Shown here one piece after another: positions 55,028 to 63,846 of a DNA stretch of 64,000 nt. Location of the stretch: positions 186,001 through 250,000 of the forward strand of contig CANMDH010000002.1 of assembly GCA_947496555.1 (NCBI GenBank). The letters are read 5' to 3'. The DNA comes from an uncultured Aquimarina sp. Lineage in GTDB: Bacteria; Bacteroidota; Bacteroidia; Flavobacteriales; Flavobacteriaceae. The position numbers were made by a program, and so were the translations under genes. The notes under the pieces were generated by a model that ran no database searches, was not told where the DNA came from, and saw nothing but the letters and a program-made list of their open reading frames with translations. The first letter of the stretch is position 1. Each line of letters opens with the position of its first letter.

Positions 55028-56476
55028 TTATAATTTTATGTCCGCGATCTTTATTCCGAAGTAAAGCTCTAATACTTTAAGTTTAAAGATATAATCAAAT
55101 TTGTTTTGTACTTCCTGGCTCTGTGCATTTTCTAGCCTGAATTTGGATTGGCTAAAATCGAAGGCATTGGTCAGCCCTACATCATAACGATCTTTTGCAT
55201 ACTCATACGCTCGTTCTTGTGCTTTTACCGAAACTTGAGAAGCTTCATACGCTTCTGCAGCTCCTTTTGCATCAAGATATGCCTGGTAAATATTGCTGTC
55301 CAGATCTAGTTCTGCTTGCTCCAGCTGAAACTCTGCACGTTTTACATTTACCTCGCTTCTTTTTACACCATTTCTAGCAGAAAAACCATTAAATACGGGG
55401 ATCTGCAAAGATGCCCCATAGGATATACCATCATTATCGTATAATTGTTTAAAGAAAGGACGTCTAGAGGTCTCAACAGAAATAAGGTTAGGATCTTGAC
55501 CTAGAACAGTTTGTCCAGTTCCTTCTACAGTACCAATAGGAACTATATCGAATGGGTTATCGGGATCTAAAACTCTATCTACCCCCCTAGCACCAGATTC
55601 TCTGGTATCATAATTAAACCCTGCACTTAATGTAGGATAATAAGATCCTTTAGAAATCTGTAAATCTTTTTCAGCAATAAGCTTGTTTTGTTCTGCTATT
55701 TGTACCTCGTATCTTGATTCTCTGGCTTTTGTAGTAATTTGTTCTACAGGAGTATCCAAAATCTCGGCTCCAGGAACCAAATATTCTTGTTCTGCAATAT
55801 CAAATTCCGCATAATTTTTAATTAACAACGTTTGAGCGAGGCTAATTAACGAGATTTGCACAGAATTCTCGGCTTGTACAATTCTAGTCAATTCGTCGGC
55901 AGAAGTAGCCTCGATCTCCAACAAATCTCCTTGAGGTAATACCCCGGCATCAACTAGCTCTTTTGTTCTATTTAACTGCTCCAGAGTAATCTCATGTTGT
56001 TTTTCTATTACTTTTAATGACTCCTTATTTAATAGCACCTGCAAATAACCATTGGCAATGAATAAAGCAATATCATCTTTGGATTTACCAAGGTTATATT
56101 GACTTAGCAATTGATTAAGCTTTGCTCTTTGGAACTGCCTCACATTCCTTAAACCATTAAATAAGGTTACTCCTACGTCTATTCTATAAGATGAGCTTCT
56201 AAAAGTCAATGTTCTGTTGGTTCCTGTAATAGGATCTGGGCTCAATCCAGAACTCCAAAAATTAGATCCTGAAGCATTCAGTGTAGGTAAAAAATTACCA
56301 AAAGCATCTGATTTGCCAATATCTGCCGTCTCTAAATCCAACTCTGATTGCTTGATGGTAATGTTATTCTCTAAAGCATACTCAATGCATTCGCGCAGTG
56401 TCCATCTTTTTTCTTGCGCCTGAGTCCCAAACACTCCTAGAAGTGCTATTAATAAAAGTGAAATTTTTATTCGCAT
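55028..56476 (-). CDS. TolC-family outer membrane efflux protein
   Basis: Protein of 482 residues from the ATG at 56476, giving the signal peptide MRIKISLLLIALLGVFGTQAQ; a longer frame from 56560 would overlap the terminator hairpin upstream. WTLRECIEYALENNITIKQ starts the mature part, as in TolC-like channels, followed by two repeated OEP domains with long helices (for example RYDVGLTNAFDFSQSKFRLENAQ near the end). It forms the outer-membrane exit duct of a tripartite pump. A terminator at 56529-56563 separates it from the adaptor-permease-ATPase genes upstream. Confidence 0.9.
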   Translation of the reverse strand: MRIKISLLLIALLGVFGTQAQEKRWTLRECIEYALENNITIKQSELDLETADIGKSDAFGNFLPTLNASGSNFWSSGLSPDPITGTNRTLTFRSSSYRIDVGVTLFNGLRNVRQFQRAKLNQLLSQYNLGKSKDDIALFIANGYLQVLLNKESLKVIEKQHEITLEQLNRTKELVDAGVLPQGDLLEIEATSADELTRIVQAENSVQISLISLAQTLLIKNYAEFDIAEQEYLVPGAEILDTPVEQITTKARESRYEVQIAEQNKLIAEKDLQISKGSYYPTLSAGFNYDTRESGARGVDRVLDPDNPFDIVPIGTVEGTGQTVLGQDPNLISVETSRRPFFKQLYDNDGISYGASLQIPVFNGFSARNGVKRSEVNVKRAEFQLEQAELDLDSNIYQAYLDAKGAAEAYEASQVSVKAQERAYEYAKDRYDVGLTNAFDFSQSKFRLENAQSQEVQNKFDYIFKLKVLELYFGIKIADIKL

Positions 56477-56528
56477 AATGCCTATATGTATATTATTGAA
56501 TGATGTTGTTACAATTATTTTAAAAAAA

Positions 56529-56563
56529 CCTGTGTTTTTAAGAGCAACCCTCTTAAACACAGG
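56529..56563 (-). terminator. Intrinsic terminator after adaptor copy 2
   Basis: On the minus strand CCTGTGTTTAAGAG pairs with CTCTTAAAAACACAGG and is followed by seven T. It lies 18 bases after the adaptor stop and before the TolC-like gene, so the ABC pump operon ends here. Confidence 0.85.
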
Positions 56564-56581
56564 CTTATATACTAAACTATT

Positions 56582-57703
56582 TTATCCCTGATTTTCTTCA
56601 CCTTCTTTCTTCACAGGTTCGGTCTTGTTCCATACTTTGATATCGTCTTCTTGGGTGATACCCGATAATATTTCGACATTAATTCCATCAGACAGACCGA
56701 TCTCTATATCGTGTCTTTCAAACTCTTGATCCCCTGTTTTCACTTCTACATAAGGCTTTTCGGTTTCTCTATCAAACTGAAGCAACGCTTCTTTTATGGC
56801 AAGAACATCATTTTTGGTATCTAATACTATAGATGCATTGGCACTATACCCTGCTCTTATGAAATAGGATTCATCAAGAAACACCTCTCCTTCGATCTTA
56901 AACTGAACCGCTCCTTGTTCTTCGGTCCCTTTGGGTGCAATAAATTTAAGTTTTGCATCAAATTCTTTATCTCGAATTGCTCCTAAACTAACTTTAAGAG
57001 GCATATCAATTTTTAACTTATTAACTTCGGCCTCGTCTACCTTTCCTTCAAAAATCATTTTGTTAAGATCGGCTATGGTAGCAACTGTAGTTCCGTCGTT
57101 AAAATTGTTACTCTGAATTACCTGATCTCCTTCTTCTATCGGAATTTCTAAAACGGTACCCGCTACAGAAGCCCTAACATTAGTAATTGCCTGAGCTCCC
57201 CCTGTAGATCCTTGACGAATAATCTGCAGGTCATTTCTGGCATTTTGAACTTCCTGTTTTGCCTGATCATAGCGTAATTGCACGTTTTGAAAATCTTGCG
57301 TAGCAATTACTCCTTTATCAAAAAGAGCTTTGTTACGGTCATAATCTTGTTTCGCATTAGAAAGGCTTATGTCTGCATTCTTAACCCGCCCCCTTGCACT
57401 ATTTAATGATTGTTCATTTGGCACCACCTTTACTTTCGCAATTAGATCTCCTGTTTTAATTGCAGCACCTTCTTCAACAAATATTTTTTCAATGATTCCG
57501 GAAACCTGAGGTTTGATCTCTACTTCATCTTCTGGCACCACCTTACCCGTTGCTACTGTTTTTTCTTCGATAGAAGTTCTAAATGCTTTTTCTGTGGTAA
57601 AAACTATTGGTGATTTACTATTGGAGTCTATTAGGTATTTTCCTGAAAAACCCAGTGCTACTAACAAAAACACTACCAATAGGATTTTAAAAACTTTTTT
57701 CAT
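56582..57703 (-). CDS. Efflux periplasmic adaptor (MacA-like), copy 2
   Basis: Protein of 373 residues with an N-terminal membrane helix (VFKILLVVFLLVALGFSGKY). Half-lipoyl motifs EIKPQVSGIIEKIFVEEGAAIKTGDLI and NVRASVAGTVLEIPIEEGDQV flank a coiled-coil hairpin. Barrel and membrane-proximal domains follow, and the tail is acidic. It is the last gene of an ATPase-permease-permease-adaptor operon, the MacAB arrangement. It is diverged from copy 1 but of the same layout. Confidence 0.9.
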   Translation of the reverse strand: MKKVFKILLVVFLLVALGFSGKYLIDSNSKSPIVFTTEKAFRTSIEEKTVATGKVVPEDEVEIKPQVSGIIEKIFVEEGAAIKTGDLIAKVKVVPNEQSLNSARGRVKNADISLSNAKQDYDRNKALFDKGVIATQDFQNVQLRYDQAKQEVQNARNDLQIIRQGSTGGAQAITNVRASVAGTVLEIPIEEGDQVIQSNNFNDGTTVATIADLNKMIFEGKVDEAEVNKLKIDMPLKVSLGAIRDKEFDAKLKFIAPKGTEEQGAVQFKIEGEVFLDESYFIRAGYSANASIVLDTKNDVLAIKEALLQFDRETEKPYVEVKTGDQEFERHDIEIGLSDGINVEILSGITQEDDIKVWNKTEPVKKEGEENQG

Positions 57704-57742
57704 TTTATTTCTGATTGATTATAATTTATTCCCGTTATTATT

Positions 57743-59005
57743 TTATTCTTCTCTTAATGCTTCTATTGGTTTAATACTTACTGCTTTTTGGGCTGGAATA
57801 AGACCAATTAAAGTTCCTAATAGAACTATAGACATCAACGCTCCTATTACAGCAAAGAAATCCACTGTTGGATTTAAGATAGGAATATCTTCGTTGTTAC
57901 CTATTGCAGTATTGATTGCCCAAAGTACCAATGTCCCAAAAATAAAACCTATTAATCCAGCAACAAACGTAAGTAGAATAGATTCTAACATGATTTGGCC
58001 ACGTACTTCGGCAGGAGTTGCTCCCAGAGCTCTTCGAACTCCAATCTCTCTAGTACGTTCTTTAACAGTAATTAAAAGTACATTTCCTATAGCTATTACA
58101 CCCGCAATAAGTGTTGCAATCCCAACTATATAGGTTATCAATCGCATACCCGAAAGAAAACCATTTACCTTTGCTACTTCTTCTCCTAAATTAAAGCTAC
58201 CAAAAGCTTGTGTATCTTCAGGATGCACATTATGCATTCTTTTAAGAAGTGTTTTTATGGTAGCTTCTGTATTTACAATATTTTTATCTTCTTTGGCTGT
58301 AATTACCATCCAGGATATATTTTTACCTTGATTAAAAATAGTTTGGAATGTGGTAAAAGGTAAATAAATAGAATCATCTCCTTCAAATCCGGATTGCGTA
58401 GGCTTATAAACTCCAATTACCTTAAAATAAATCCCATTTATTCTCACAAAATCACCTACAGCCTCTTCATCCTTATCATAGAATTGTTTGTAGATATCTT
58501 CACCAATTACACAAACTTTTCTTTCATAGGTAATATCCTCTTCATTAATAAATCTACCTCCGTCAAAGATTTTTTTCTTTGATACTTTATCAATCGTTGG
58601 ATAATCTCCAAAAACTTTAAAAGCTCCAGACTTCGATCCTCTCACAAACTGCCCTGGTGGTGTACCCCATTGACCCGTTACATTGCGCGGTGTTATATAT
58701 TCTATATCACTCACTTGAGAATTAAGAGCCTCAACATCATCTAAGGTAAGTTGCATTCTTCGCCCTCTTTTAAACCCACCATTTGGGATGCTCGTTTGTT
58801 GCCCCCAAACAAACATAGTATTTGTTGCAAAATCGTTAAACTGACTTCTAAAACTATTATCGAGCCCTTTGGCCATTCCCAATAGAATTACAAATAAAAA
58901 TACTCCCCAGGTTACACCAATAACCGTGATAATAGTTCTTATTTTATTCTTGCGAATAGCTCCATAAATCTCCTGCCACGTATCTCTTTCAAAAATAAAT
59001 TTCAT
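57743..59005 (-). CDS. MacB-type ABC transporter permease, copy 1
   Basis: Protein of 420 residues. First membrane helix about 22-43 (RTIITVIGVTWGVFLFVILLG), a large periplasmic MacB-PCD domain, then three C-terminal helices (TYIVGIATLIAGVIAIGNVLL, ILLTFVAGLIGFIFGTLVLW, VIGALMSIVLLGTLIGLIPAQ). The cytoplasmic coupling helix TREIGVRRALGATPAEVRGQ is typical of FtsX/MacB permeases. It ends AVSKPIEALR-like, as usual. Together with the next permease it would form a heterodimeric transmembrane unit driven by the ATPase. Confidence 0.93.
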   Translation of the reverse strand: MKFIFERDTWQEIYGAIRKNKIRTIITVIGVTWGVFLFVILLGMAKGLDNSFRSQFNDFATNTMFVWGQQTSIPNGGFKRGRRMQLTLDDVEALNSQVSDIEYITPRNVTGQWGTPPGQFVRGSKSGAFKVFGDYPTIDKVSKKKIFDGGRFINEEDITYERKVCVIGEDIYKQFYDKDEEAVGDFVRINGIYFKVIGVYKPTQSGFEGDDSIYLPFTTFQTIFNQGKNISWMVITAKEDKNIVNTEATIKTLLKRMHNVHPEDTQAFGSFNLGEEVAKVNGFLSGMRLITYIVGIATLIAGVIAIGNVLLITVKERTREIGVRRALGATPAEVRGQIMLESILLTFVAGLIGFIFGTLVLWAINTAIGNNEDIPILNPTVDFFAVIGALMSIVLLGTLIGLIPAQKAVSIKPIEALREE

Positions 59006-59021
59006 AGCTGCCTGTTTTTAT

Positions 59022-60251
59022 TTATTCGTCTCTCAATGCGATTATTGGTTTTATCCTTGCCGCTCTTCTTGCAGGTATATACCCCGCCATAAGACCTGAT
59101 AAAATAAGCGTAACTGTTGCAACAACAATAACCCCTGTCTCTACTTTTGGATTGAGTATAAAAAATTCTTCAAGGTTATTTCCTATTAGTTTTAATGCCA
59201 AAATACCTAGTACTAACCCTATGTACCCTGCTACCGATGTAATCAAGATTGACTCTTGAAGTACCATAGCAATTATAGATTTTGGTGACGCTCCTAATGC
59301 CTTTCGAATTCCCAATTCTTTGGTGCGTTCTTTTATGCTGAATGTCATAATATTCCCTATACCAATAATACCGGATATCAATGTACCAATCCCAACAATA
59401 AAGATCACAAAATAAATTCCACCCAAAATCACCATAGTTTCTTTGATATCTTCTGCAAAACTTCTTACTCTAATGGCACTTTGATCATCCGGAGCAACTT
59501 TGAATCTTTCCTTAAAATCTTCTTCTATTTGATCGGCAAAAGCGATAGCTTGTTCTGTACTCATTGCCATGTTATATGTTAGGTTGATTTGATTCAAATG
59601 ATCATTGTTTCCGTACAATAGTTGTACAGTTTTATATGAAATATAAATGATCCGTTCCTCATTATCTCCTCCACTATCCTGAAATACTCCTACCACTTTA
59701 AAAGGGATTCCGTCTACATCCAGCATCTTGCCAAGTGCGCTTTCATTTTTAAAAAGGTCTTTCTCAACCAATCTTCCTATTACAATATTTTTGGTACGTT
59801 CATTAACATCATCCTCATTAAGATATCGTCCTTTCATCATGATCGTTTTTTCTAGATATTGATGATCGGGGTGAACAGCTCTTATATTATATGAACCAGA
59901 TTCTTTCTTATATTTAGCCTGACTATTACGGTAAATTCTTGGTGTTGCAAATTCAACTTGGCCTATATAATTACTTTTGATAAATTCAAAATCCTCATTT
60001 TTAAATTGGATTCTTCTATTTTCCTGAAACCCTTTGTATGCTTTTGAGGTATTTCCTGAATTAATGAAGATGATATTTTGGGCATCGTCTACAAAACTGC
60101 TAAGAAAGCTATTGAGCAATCCATTACCCATACCTAACAAAATAGTAAATATTAGGATTCCTAGAGCTACCGTAAATCCAGAAAGAAATGTACGCAGCTT
60201 ATTTTTGCTAATCGCTTCAAATATTTCTTGCCATCTATCTCTATCAAACAT
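59022..60251 (-). CDS. MacB-type ABC transporter permease, copy 2
   Basis: Protein of 409 residues with the same layout as copy 1: membrane helix about 18-42 (LRTFLSGFTVALGILIFTILL), periplasmic MacB-PCD domain, three C-terminal helices, and the coupling motif TKELGIRKALGASPKSIIA. Its start codon overlaps the end of the ATPase gene by 8 bases, so translation is coupled. The two permeases are clear paralogues. The pump probably exports a peptide, antibiotic or lipid; the substrate is unknown. Confidence 0.93.
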   Translation of the reverse strand: MFDRDRWQEIFEAISKNKLRTFLSGFTVALGILIFTILLGMGNGLLNSFLSSFVDDAQNIIFINSGNTSKAYKGFQENRRIQFKNEDFEFIKSNYIGQVEFATPRIYRNSQAKYKKESGSYNIRAVHPDHQYLEKTIMMKGRYLNEDDVNERTKNIVIGRLVEKDLFKNESALGKMLDVDGIPFKVVGVFQDSGGDNEERIIYISYKTVQLLYGNNDHLNQINLTYNMAMSTEQAIAFADQIEEDFKERFKVAPDDQSAIRVRSFAEDIKETMVILGGIYFVIFIVGIGTLISGIIGIGNIMTFSIKERTKELGIRKALGASPKSIIAMVLQESILITSVAGYIGLVLGILALKLIGNNLEEFFILNPKVETGVIVVATVTLILSGLMAGYIPARRAARIKPIIALRDE

Positions 60252-60945
60252 ATTCAGACGCTCTTACCTGTTCTACTTTTTTATCTTCTACAATAACACC
60301 ATCTTTAAGGTGCACAATACGTTTGCACATATTGGCAATATCTGGTTCGTGTGTAACTACAAGTATTGTCTTTCCTTCATCATTAATTCCTTGAATGATA
60401 TCCATTACTTCATAAGAAGTTGTACTATCCAAAGCACCCGTAGGTTCATCAGCTAGTAATACTTTTGGGTCTGCTGCCAGTGCTCTAGCAATTGCCACAC
60501 GTTGTTTTTGACCTCCTGAAAGTTCGCTAGGTAGGTGAGTTGCCCATTCTGCCAAACCAACTTTACCTAAATAATTCATAGCCTTATCGGTTCTTTCTTT
60601 ACGTTTTTTTCGCTGATAATATAGCGGCAAGGCAACATTCTCAAGAGCGGTCTTGTAGTTAATAAGATTGAAGGACTGAAAAACAAAACCCAAGAATTTA
60701 TTACGATACTGTGCCGCTTTGGTTTCGTTTAGTCCCTTGATAGGAACATTATCCAAAAAATAGCTACCACTATCTGCTTCATCCAGCATTCCAAGAATAT
60801 TTAGCAATGTAGATTTTCCCGAACCCGATGATCCCATAATAGCAACTAGCTCACCTTCTTTTACACTAAAATCTATTCCTTTAAGAACATGAAGCGAATT
60901 GCTTCCCATCTGGTAAGATTTATGTAAGTCTTTTATTTCAATCAT
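60244..60945 (-). CDS. MacB/LolD-type ABC transporter ATP-binding protein
   Basis: Protein of 233 residues. Walker A GSSGSGKS at 38-45, Q-loop in FVFQSFNLI, signature LSGGQKQRVAIARAL, Walker B VLLADEPTGALD, and the H-loop in ILVVTHEPDIA are all intact. It is of the MacB/LolD subfamily that powers FtsX-like permeases. First gene of the ATPase-permease-permease-adaptor operon. The 214-base region before it contains a bulged hairpin at 61063-61093 and no clear promoter consensus. Confidence 0.95.
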   Translation of the reverse strand: MIEIKDLHKSYQMGSNSLHVLKGIDFSVKEGELVAIMGSSGSGKSTLLNILGMLDEADSGSYFLDNVPIKGLNETKAAQYRNKFLGFVFQSFNLINYKTALENVALPLYYQRKKRKERTDKAMNYLGKVGLAEWATHLPSELSGGQKQRVAIARALAADPKVLLADEPTGALDSTTSYEVMDIIQGINDEGKTILVVTHEPDIANMCKRIVHLKDGVIVEDKKVEQVRASEYV

Positions 60946-61062
60946 AACCCTTAATTAAGAATTTACGTGGTGTTAAACACACCTTTCTAACTGAGACTCA
61001 CTAACAGAAATATGTACTTTTTAGGTTAATCTTCTTAATTTTCCCCTTGAAGACTCTTGATT

Positions 61063-61093
61063 GGTTAGTGCAGTCTTGTACATAAGACTAACC
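61063..61093. other. Bulged inverted repeat upstream of the ABC pump operon
   Basis: GGTT and AGTCTT (61063-61066, 61072-61077) pair with AAGACT and AACC (61084-61093) around GTACAT, with a five-base bulge. It sits between the small CxxC gene and the ATPase gene, both leftward. It could be a weak terminator or a regulator site for the pump. No T-run follows closely on the minus strand. Confidence 0.35.
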
Positions 61094-61159
61094 ATTTACC
61101 ATTTTTGTTACATGTTAGATTGTTATGAAAATGTTAAAAGTAGGAATTTTACTATAGCA

Positions 61160-61390
61160 TTACCCTTTGATGCTCATAGATTTCTTCTTGCTTTTGTAGA
61201 TGAAGTACCCCACAGCCCCAATTAAAATGTATGGAATAATCATTAAATATACAATCCCGTTATTAATTCCTTTTGCTGTCTCTTGTCCCTCTTCACTTTC
61301 TAATACGGCTCTGCACATTGCACACTGCGCTTCTACATCTATTGCGACAAGGAATAAAAGAATCGATATGAATAAAATTTTTGTTTTCAT
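61160..61390 (-). CDS. Small exported CxxC membrane protein
   Basis: Protein of 76 residues with a signal peptide (cleavage after VEAQ), directly followed by CAMCRAVLESEEGQ (C23, C26) and one membrane helix (about 46-66, VYLMIIPYILIGAVGYFIY) and a basic tail. The CxxC would face the periplasm. It is the last gene of the leftward SCO-like/SCO/DUF420 cluster. That context suggests a part in copper or heme handling or assembly of cytochrome oxidase; this is inference. Confidence 0.72.
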   Translation of the reverse strand: MKTKILFISILLFLVAIDVEAQCAMCRAVLESEEGQETAKGINNGIVYLMIIPYILIGAVGYFIYKSKKKSMSIKG

Positions 61391-61421
61391 AATTGTTTCG
61401 ACACATTCAGCAAAAATCTAT

Positions 61422-61964
61422 TTAAACATAATAGGGAGAAATCATCAAATAAACAACAACCCCAGTTATGGCAACGTACAACCAGATAGGAAAAGTGATT
61501 CTGGCGATTTTTTTATGTCTATCAAATCGTTGTGCCAATGCTCTTACATAGGTAATCAAAACAAAAGGAATCACTACAACCGATAATACAATGTGAGTAA
61601 TAAGAATAAAGTAATACACATAACTTATAGTTCCTTCTCCTCCAAACTTGGTAGAATCACTAGTCATGTGATAAGCCACGTACATTACCAAGAAAAGAAC
61701 CGAACAAAGGATTGCTGTTTTCATCAACCCTTCATGCAACTTCACTTTTTTATTTTTGATCGCCCAAAGAGCCATTACAAGGATGACTGCAGTCAACCCA
61801 TTAATAGATGCATAGATCGGCGGTAAAAACGTTAATGGTTGTACATCAAAACCTAATTTTCTTAAATTAACACCAAACAAGGCAGCTACTACCACTGGGA
61901 TAGTAATCGATAGCAGTATAATCCACTTATTATATTTTTGCTCTACGGCCGTTGAGTTACTCAT
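61422..61964 (-). CDS. DUF420 family membrane protein
   Basis: Protein of 180 residues with five hydrophobic segments, matching DUF420 (YozB-like): PPIYASINGLTAVILVMALWAI, then KLHEGLMKTAILCSVLFLVMYVAYH, with YYFILITHIVLSVVVIPFVLITYVRAL. Conserved histidines in the membrane segments (in LHEG, YHMT and THIVLS) could bind heme or metal. Members are commonly encoded with SCO and cytochrome c oxidase genes. Its start overlaps the end of the SCO gene by 8 bases, so translation is coupled. Confidence 0.87.
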   Translation of the reverse strand: MSNSTAVEQKYNKWIILLSITIPVVVAALFGVNLRKLGFDVQPLTFLPPIYASINGLTAVILVMALWAIKNKKVKLHEGLMKTAILCSVLFLVMYVAYHMTSDSTKFGGEGTISYVYYFILITHIVLSVVVIPFVLITYVRALAQRFDRHKKIARITFPIWLYVAITGVVVYLMISPYYV

Positions 61965-62691
61965 CTTTCTTCAAAAGTTTTTTAATATCTTCTAACAAAA
62001 TGGTTATCTGCTCTTCTTCTCCATTTTTATCCACTTTTTCATCTATCCCGATGGTTCCTCTATAATAGATAATTGGGTTACCAGAAGCGTCATATCTTGA
62101 TCTTATATATCCTTCCTGATCAATTAATGCAAAATATCCATTATGTTCGAACCCTCCAGGAACATTTGGGTTTTCGGCAGCATAAATATTAAATCCAGCA
62201 TTAGCCAATTCATAAATATCTTCTCTATCTCCGGTTAAAAAATGCCAATCGGGATCGGTAACCTTGTAATTTTCGGCATAGGTTTTTAATCTTCGTGGCG
62301 TATCGTATTTTGGGTTTATCGTAAATGAAGCCACTCCAAAATCCTCATACTCTTTTAATTGATTTTGAAGATACACCAGGTTTTTGTTCATCTTTGGACA
62401 AATCGTTGGGCAGCTAGTAAAGAAAAACTCTGCCACATACACTTTTCCTTTATAATCATGATTGGTTACCAAAATACTATCCTGATCCAGGAAGGCAAAT
62501 TCTGGAACCTTACGGGGTTCTCCATTAATCTTTATATATGAGAGTTTTTCGTTTGCTACGGGATTAGTAGCACTCATCCTATCATTCTTAACCACTGAAG
62601 TGTTTTTTATCCTATTAACAATTCGAGGAATAAAAATAATTCCAAAAACCAAAATGATAAACGATATACCAACGTACGAATACTTTTTCAT
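61957..62691 (-). CDS. SCO1/SenC-family copper chaperone
   Basis: Protein of 244 residues anchored by an N-terminal helix (about 5-23). Thioredoxin-like fold with the copper ligands C94 and C98 in FFFTSCPTICPKM and the histidine H183 in GGFEHNGYF. It delivers copper to the CuA site of cytochrome c oxidase subunit II or keeps that site reduced. Conserved blocks DPDWHFLTG and RGTIGID-like segments are present. It lies between the Cys-less relative (13 bases) and DUF420 (overlap). Confidence 0.92.
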   Translation of the reverse strand: MKKYSYVGISFIILVFGIIFIPRIVNRIKNTSVVKNDRMSATNPVANEKLSYIKINGEPRKVPEFAFLDQDSILVTNHDYKGKVYVAEFFFTSCPTICPKMNKNLVYLQNQLKEYEDFGVASFTINPKYDTPRRLKTYAENYKVTDPDWHFLTGDREDIYELANAGFNIYAAENPNVPGGFEHNGYFALIDQEGYIRSRYDASGNPIIYYRGTIGIDEKVDKNGEEEQITILLEDIKKLLKKDE

Positions 62692-62704
62692 CTGTTTGAA
62701 CTTA

Positions 62705-63358
62705 TTATTTCACTTTACGATCTGCTTTATACTTTTTTAGGGCTAATCGATACTCTGCAAGGATTACCTTAACATCATCATTCATTACATTTGCCAAATC
62801 TGCTACAGAACTAGCATCATATCCATATACTTTTGATTCATTTTCTTTTAAAGTACCATCTCTTCCTCTTAAACTTTGATTTTTATCGATGATATACACA
62901 TAATTTGTTGCCAGCCTTTCGTCTAACTTGTGCTGAGTTTGAAGACTATCAAATAAAGCATTTATACTTTCTGATGTACCAAAAATGAATTTCCATCCAG
63001 AAACATCGGCTATATTATCCAATTCTTCTAAAAGCTCTTTGGCCGCTTTTTCACTACCAAATGGTAAAACCATCACAAACTGAAAATCCTGAAAGCCATG
63101 ATTTTTTTTATAAATCTTTTGATTGAGGTTGAATGCATTTCCCTGTTTATTAAAAATATCCTTTCCCAAAAAACCTAAAACTGTGATTTTGTCTTTGAAT
63201 GTAATTTCCTCTGAAGTAAGAGATTCAAAACCTTCTACATTTCCAACATTAGTATTCAGCACAGGAAGTTTAGCGAAATTATGTACCCCAGAAGCAAAGA
63301 ACAAATATGCAACTAGTGGTAAAACAAATAAGACTCCAAGAACAAGAAATTTTTTCAT
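62705..63358 (-). CDS. SCO/thioredoxin-like membrane-anchored protein without metal-binding cysteines
   Basis: Protein of 217 residues with an N-terminal anchor (LVLGVLFVLPLVAYLFFAS). The remaining sequence follows the SCO/thioredoxin-like pattern: ITVLGFLGKDI at the place of the first strand and active site, FQFVMVLPFGSEKAAKELLEEL, then SGWKFIFGTSESI at the position of WHFLTG in SCO, and NYVYIIDKNQSLRGRDG. No cysteine occurs, so it cannot bind copper like SCO. It heads the SCO-DUF420 operon and may be a non-catalytic partner. The fold call is by pattern only. Confidence 0.65.
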   Translation of the reverse strand: MKKFLVLGVLFVLPLVAYLFFASGVHNFAKLPVLNTNVGNVEGFESLTSEEITFKDKITVLGFLGKDIFNKQGNAFNLNQKIYKKNHGFQDFQFVMVLPFGSEKAAKELLEELDNIADVSGWKFIFGTSESINALFDSLQTQHKLDERLATNYVYIIDKNQSLRGRDGTLKENESKVYGYDASSVADLANVMNDDVKVILAEYRLALKKYKADRKVK

Positions 63359-63404
63359 TTAATAGTAGTTTATTTCTACCTCAATAAAAGTTGTGCAAAA
63401 ATAG

Positions 63405-63433
63405 AAAAAGACGGCTTAATAAACCGTCTTTTT
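63405..63433 (-). terminator. Intrinsic terminator after cytochrome oxidase subunit IV
   Basis: AAAAAGACGG and CCGTCTTTTT form a 10-base stem around a nine-base loop with T residues on the minus-strand side. It separates the oxidase genes from the SCO operon. Confidence 0.85.
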
Positions 63434-63463
63434 ACAATGCTTTTAACTTATATATTTTGAGTA

Positions 63464-63823
63464 TTAAAAGTCCCAGCTTTTATATCCCGCTTTGAATACT
63501 TCGTATACATAATCACCTTCTGTAAGTAGTATAAAAATTAGGTAACAGATTAGGAATATGGCAGTCCAAACTACCGCCCTTCTTAATCCCTTTGTCTCGC
63601 CTTCCATATGCATAAATGCCCAAGTGATATAGTATGCTTTCCAGATCGTAAGAATAATGAAAATCCAGTTAAGGAGTTTCATACTAATTACTGTCGTCTC
63701 AACTAAGAATGCTGGTTTTATAATTCCTAAAAAAACTTCAACAATGGTAATTACTGAAAGTATAAAAAACACTTTCCAGATTCTTCCTGTATTTGATTCG
63801 TGATGTGCTGTATCGTGTGCCAT
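63464..63823 (-). CDS. Cytochrome c oxidase subunit IV family protein
   Basis: Membrane protein of 119 residues with three hydrophobic segments (VFFILSVITIVEVFLGI, LNWIFIILTIWKAYYITWAFMHM, AVVWTAIFLICYLIFILL). This is the layout of the COX4/CtaF-like (prokaryotic subunit IV) family, with the typical KAYYITWAFMHMEGE stretch. It supports the heme-copper oxidase complex. It follows the subunit III gene by 23 bases on the same strand. Confidence 0.88.
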   Translation of the reverse strand: MAHDTAHHESNTGRIWKVFFILSVITIVEVFLGIIKPAFLVETTVISMKLLNWIFIILTIWKAYYITWAFMHMEGETKGLRRAVVWTAIFLICYLIFILLTEGDYVYEVFKAGYKSWDF

Positions 63824-63846
63824 GCTATTTTTCTACTATATTTTTA

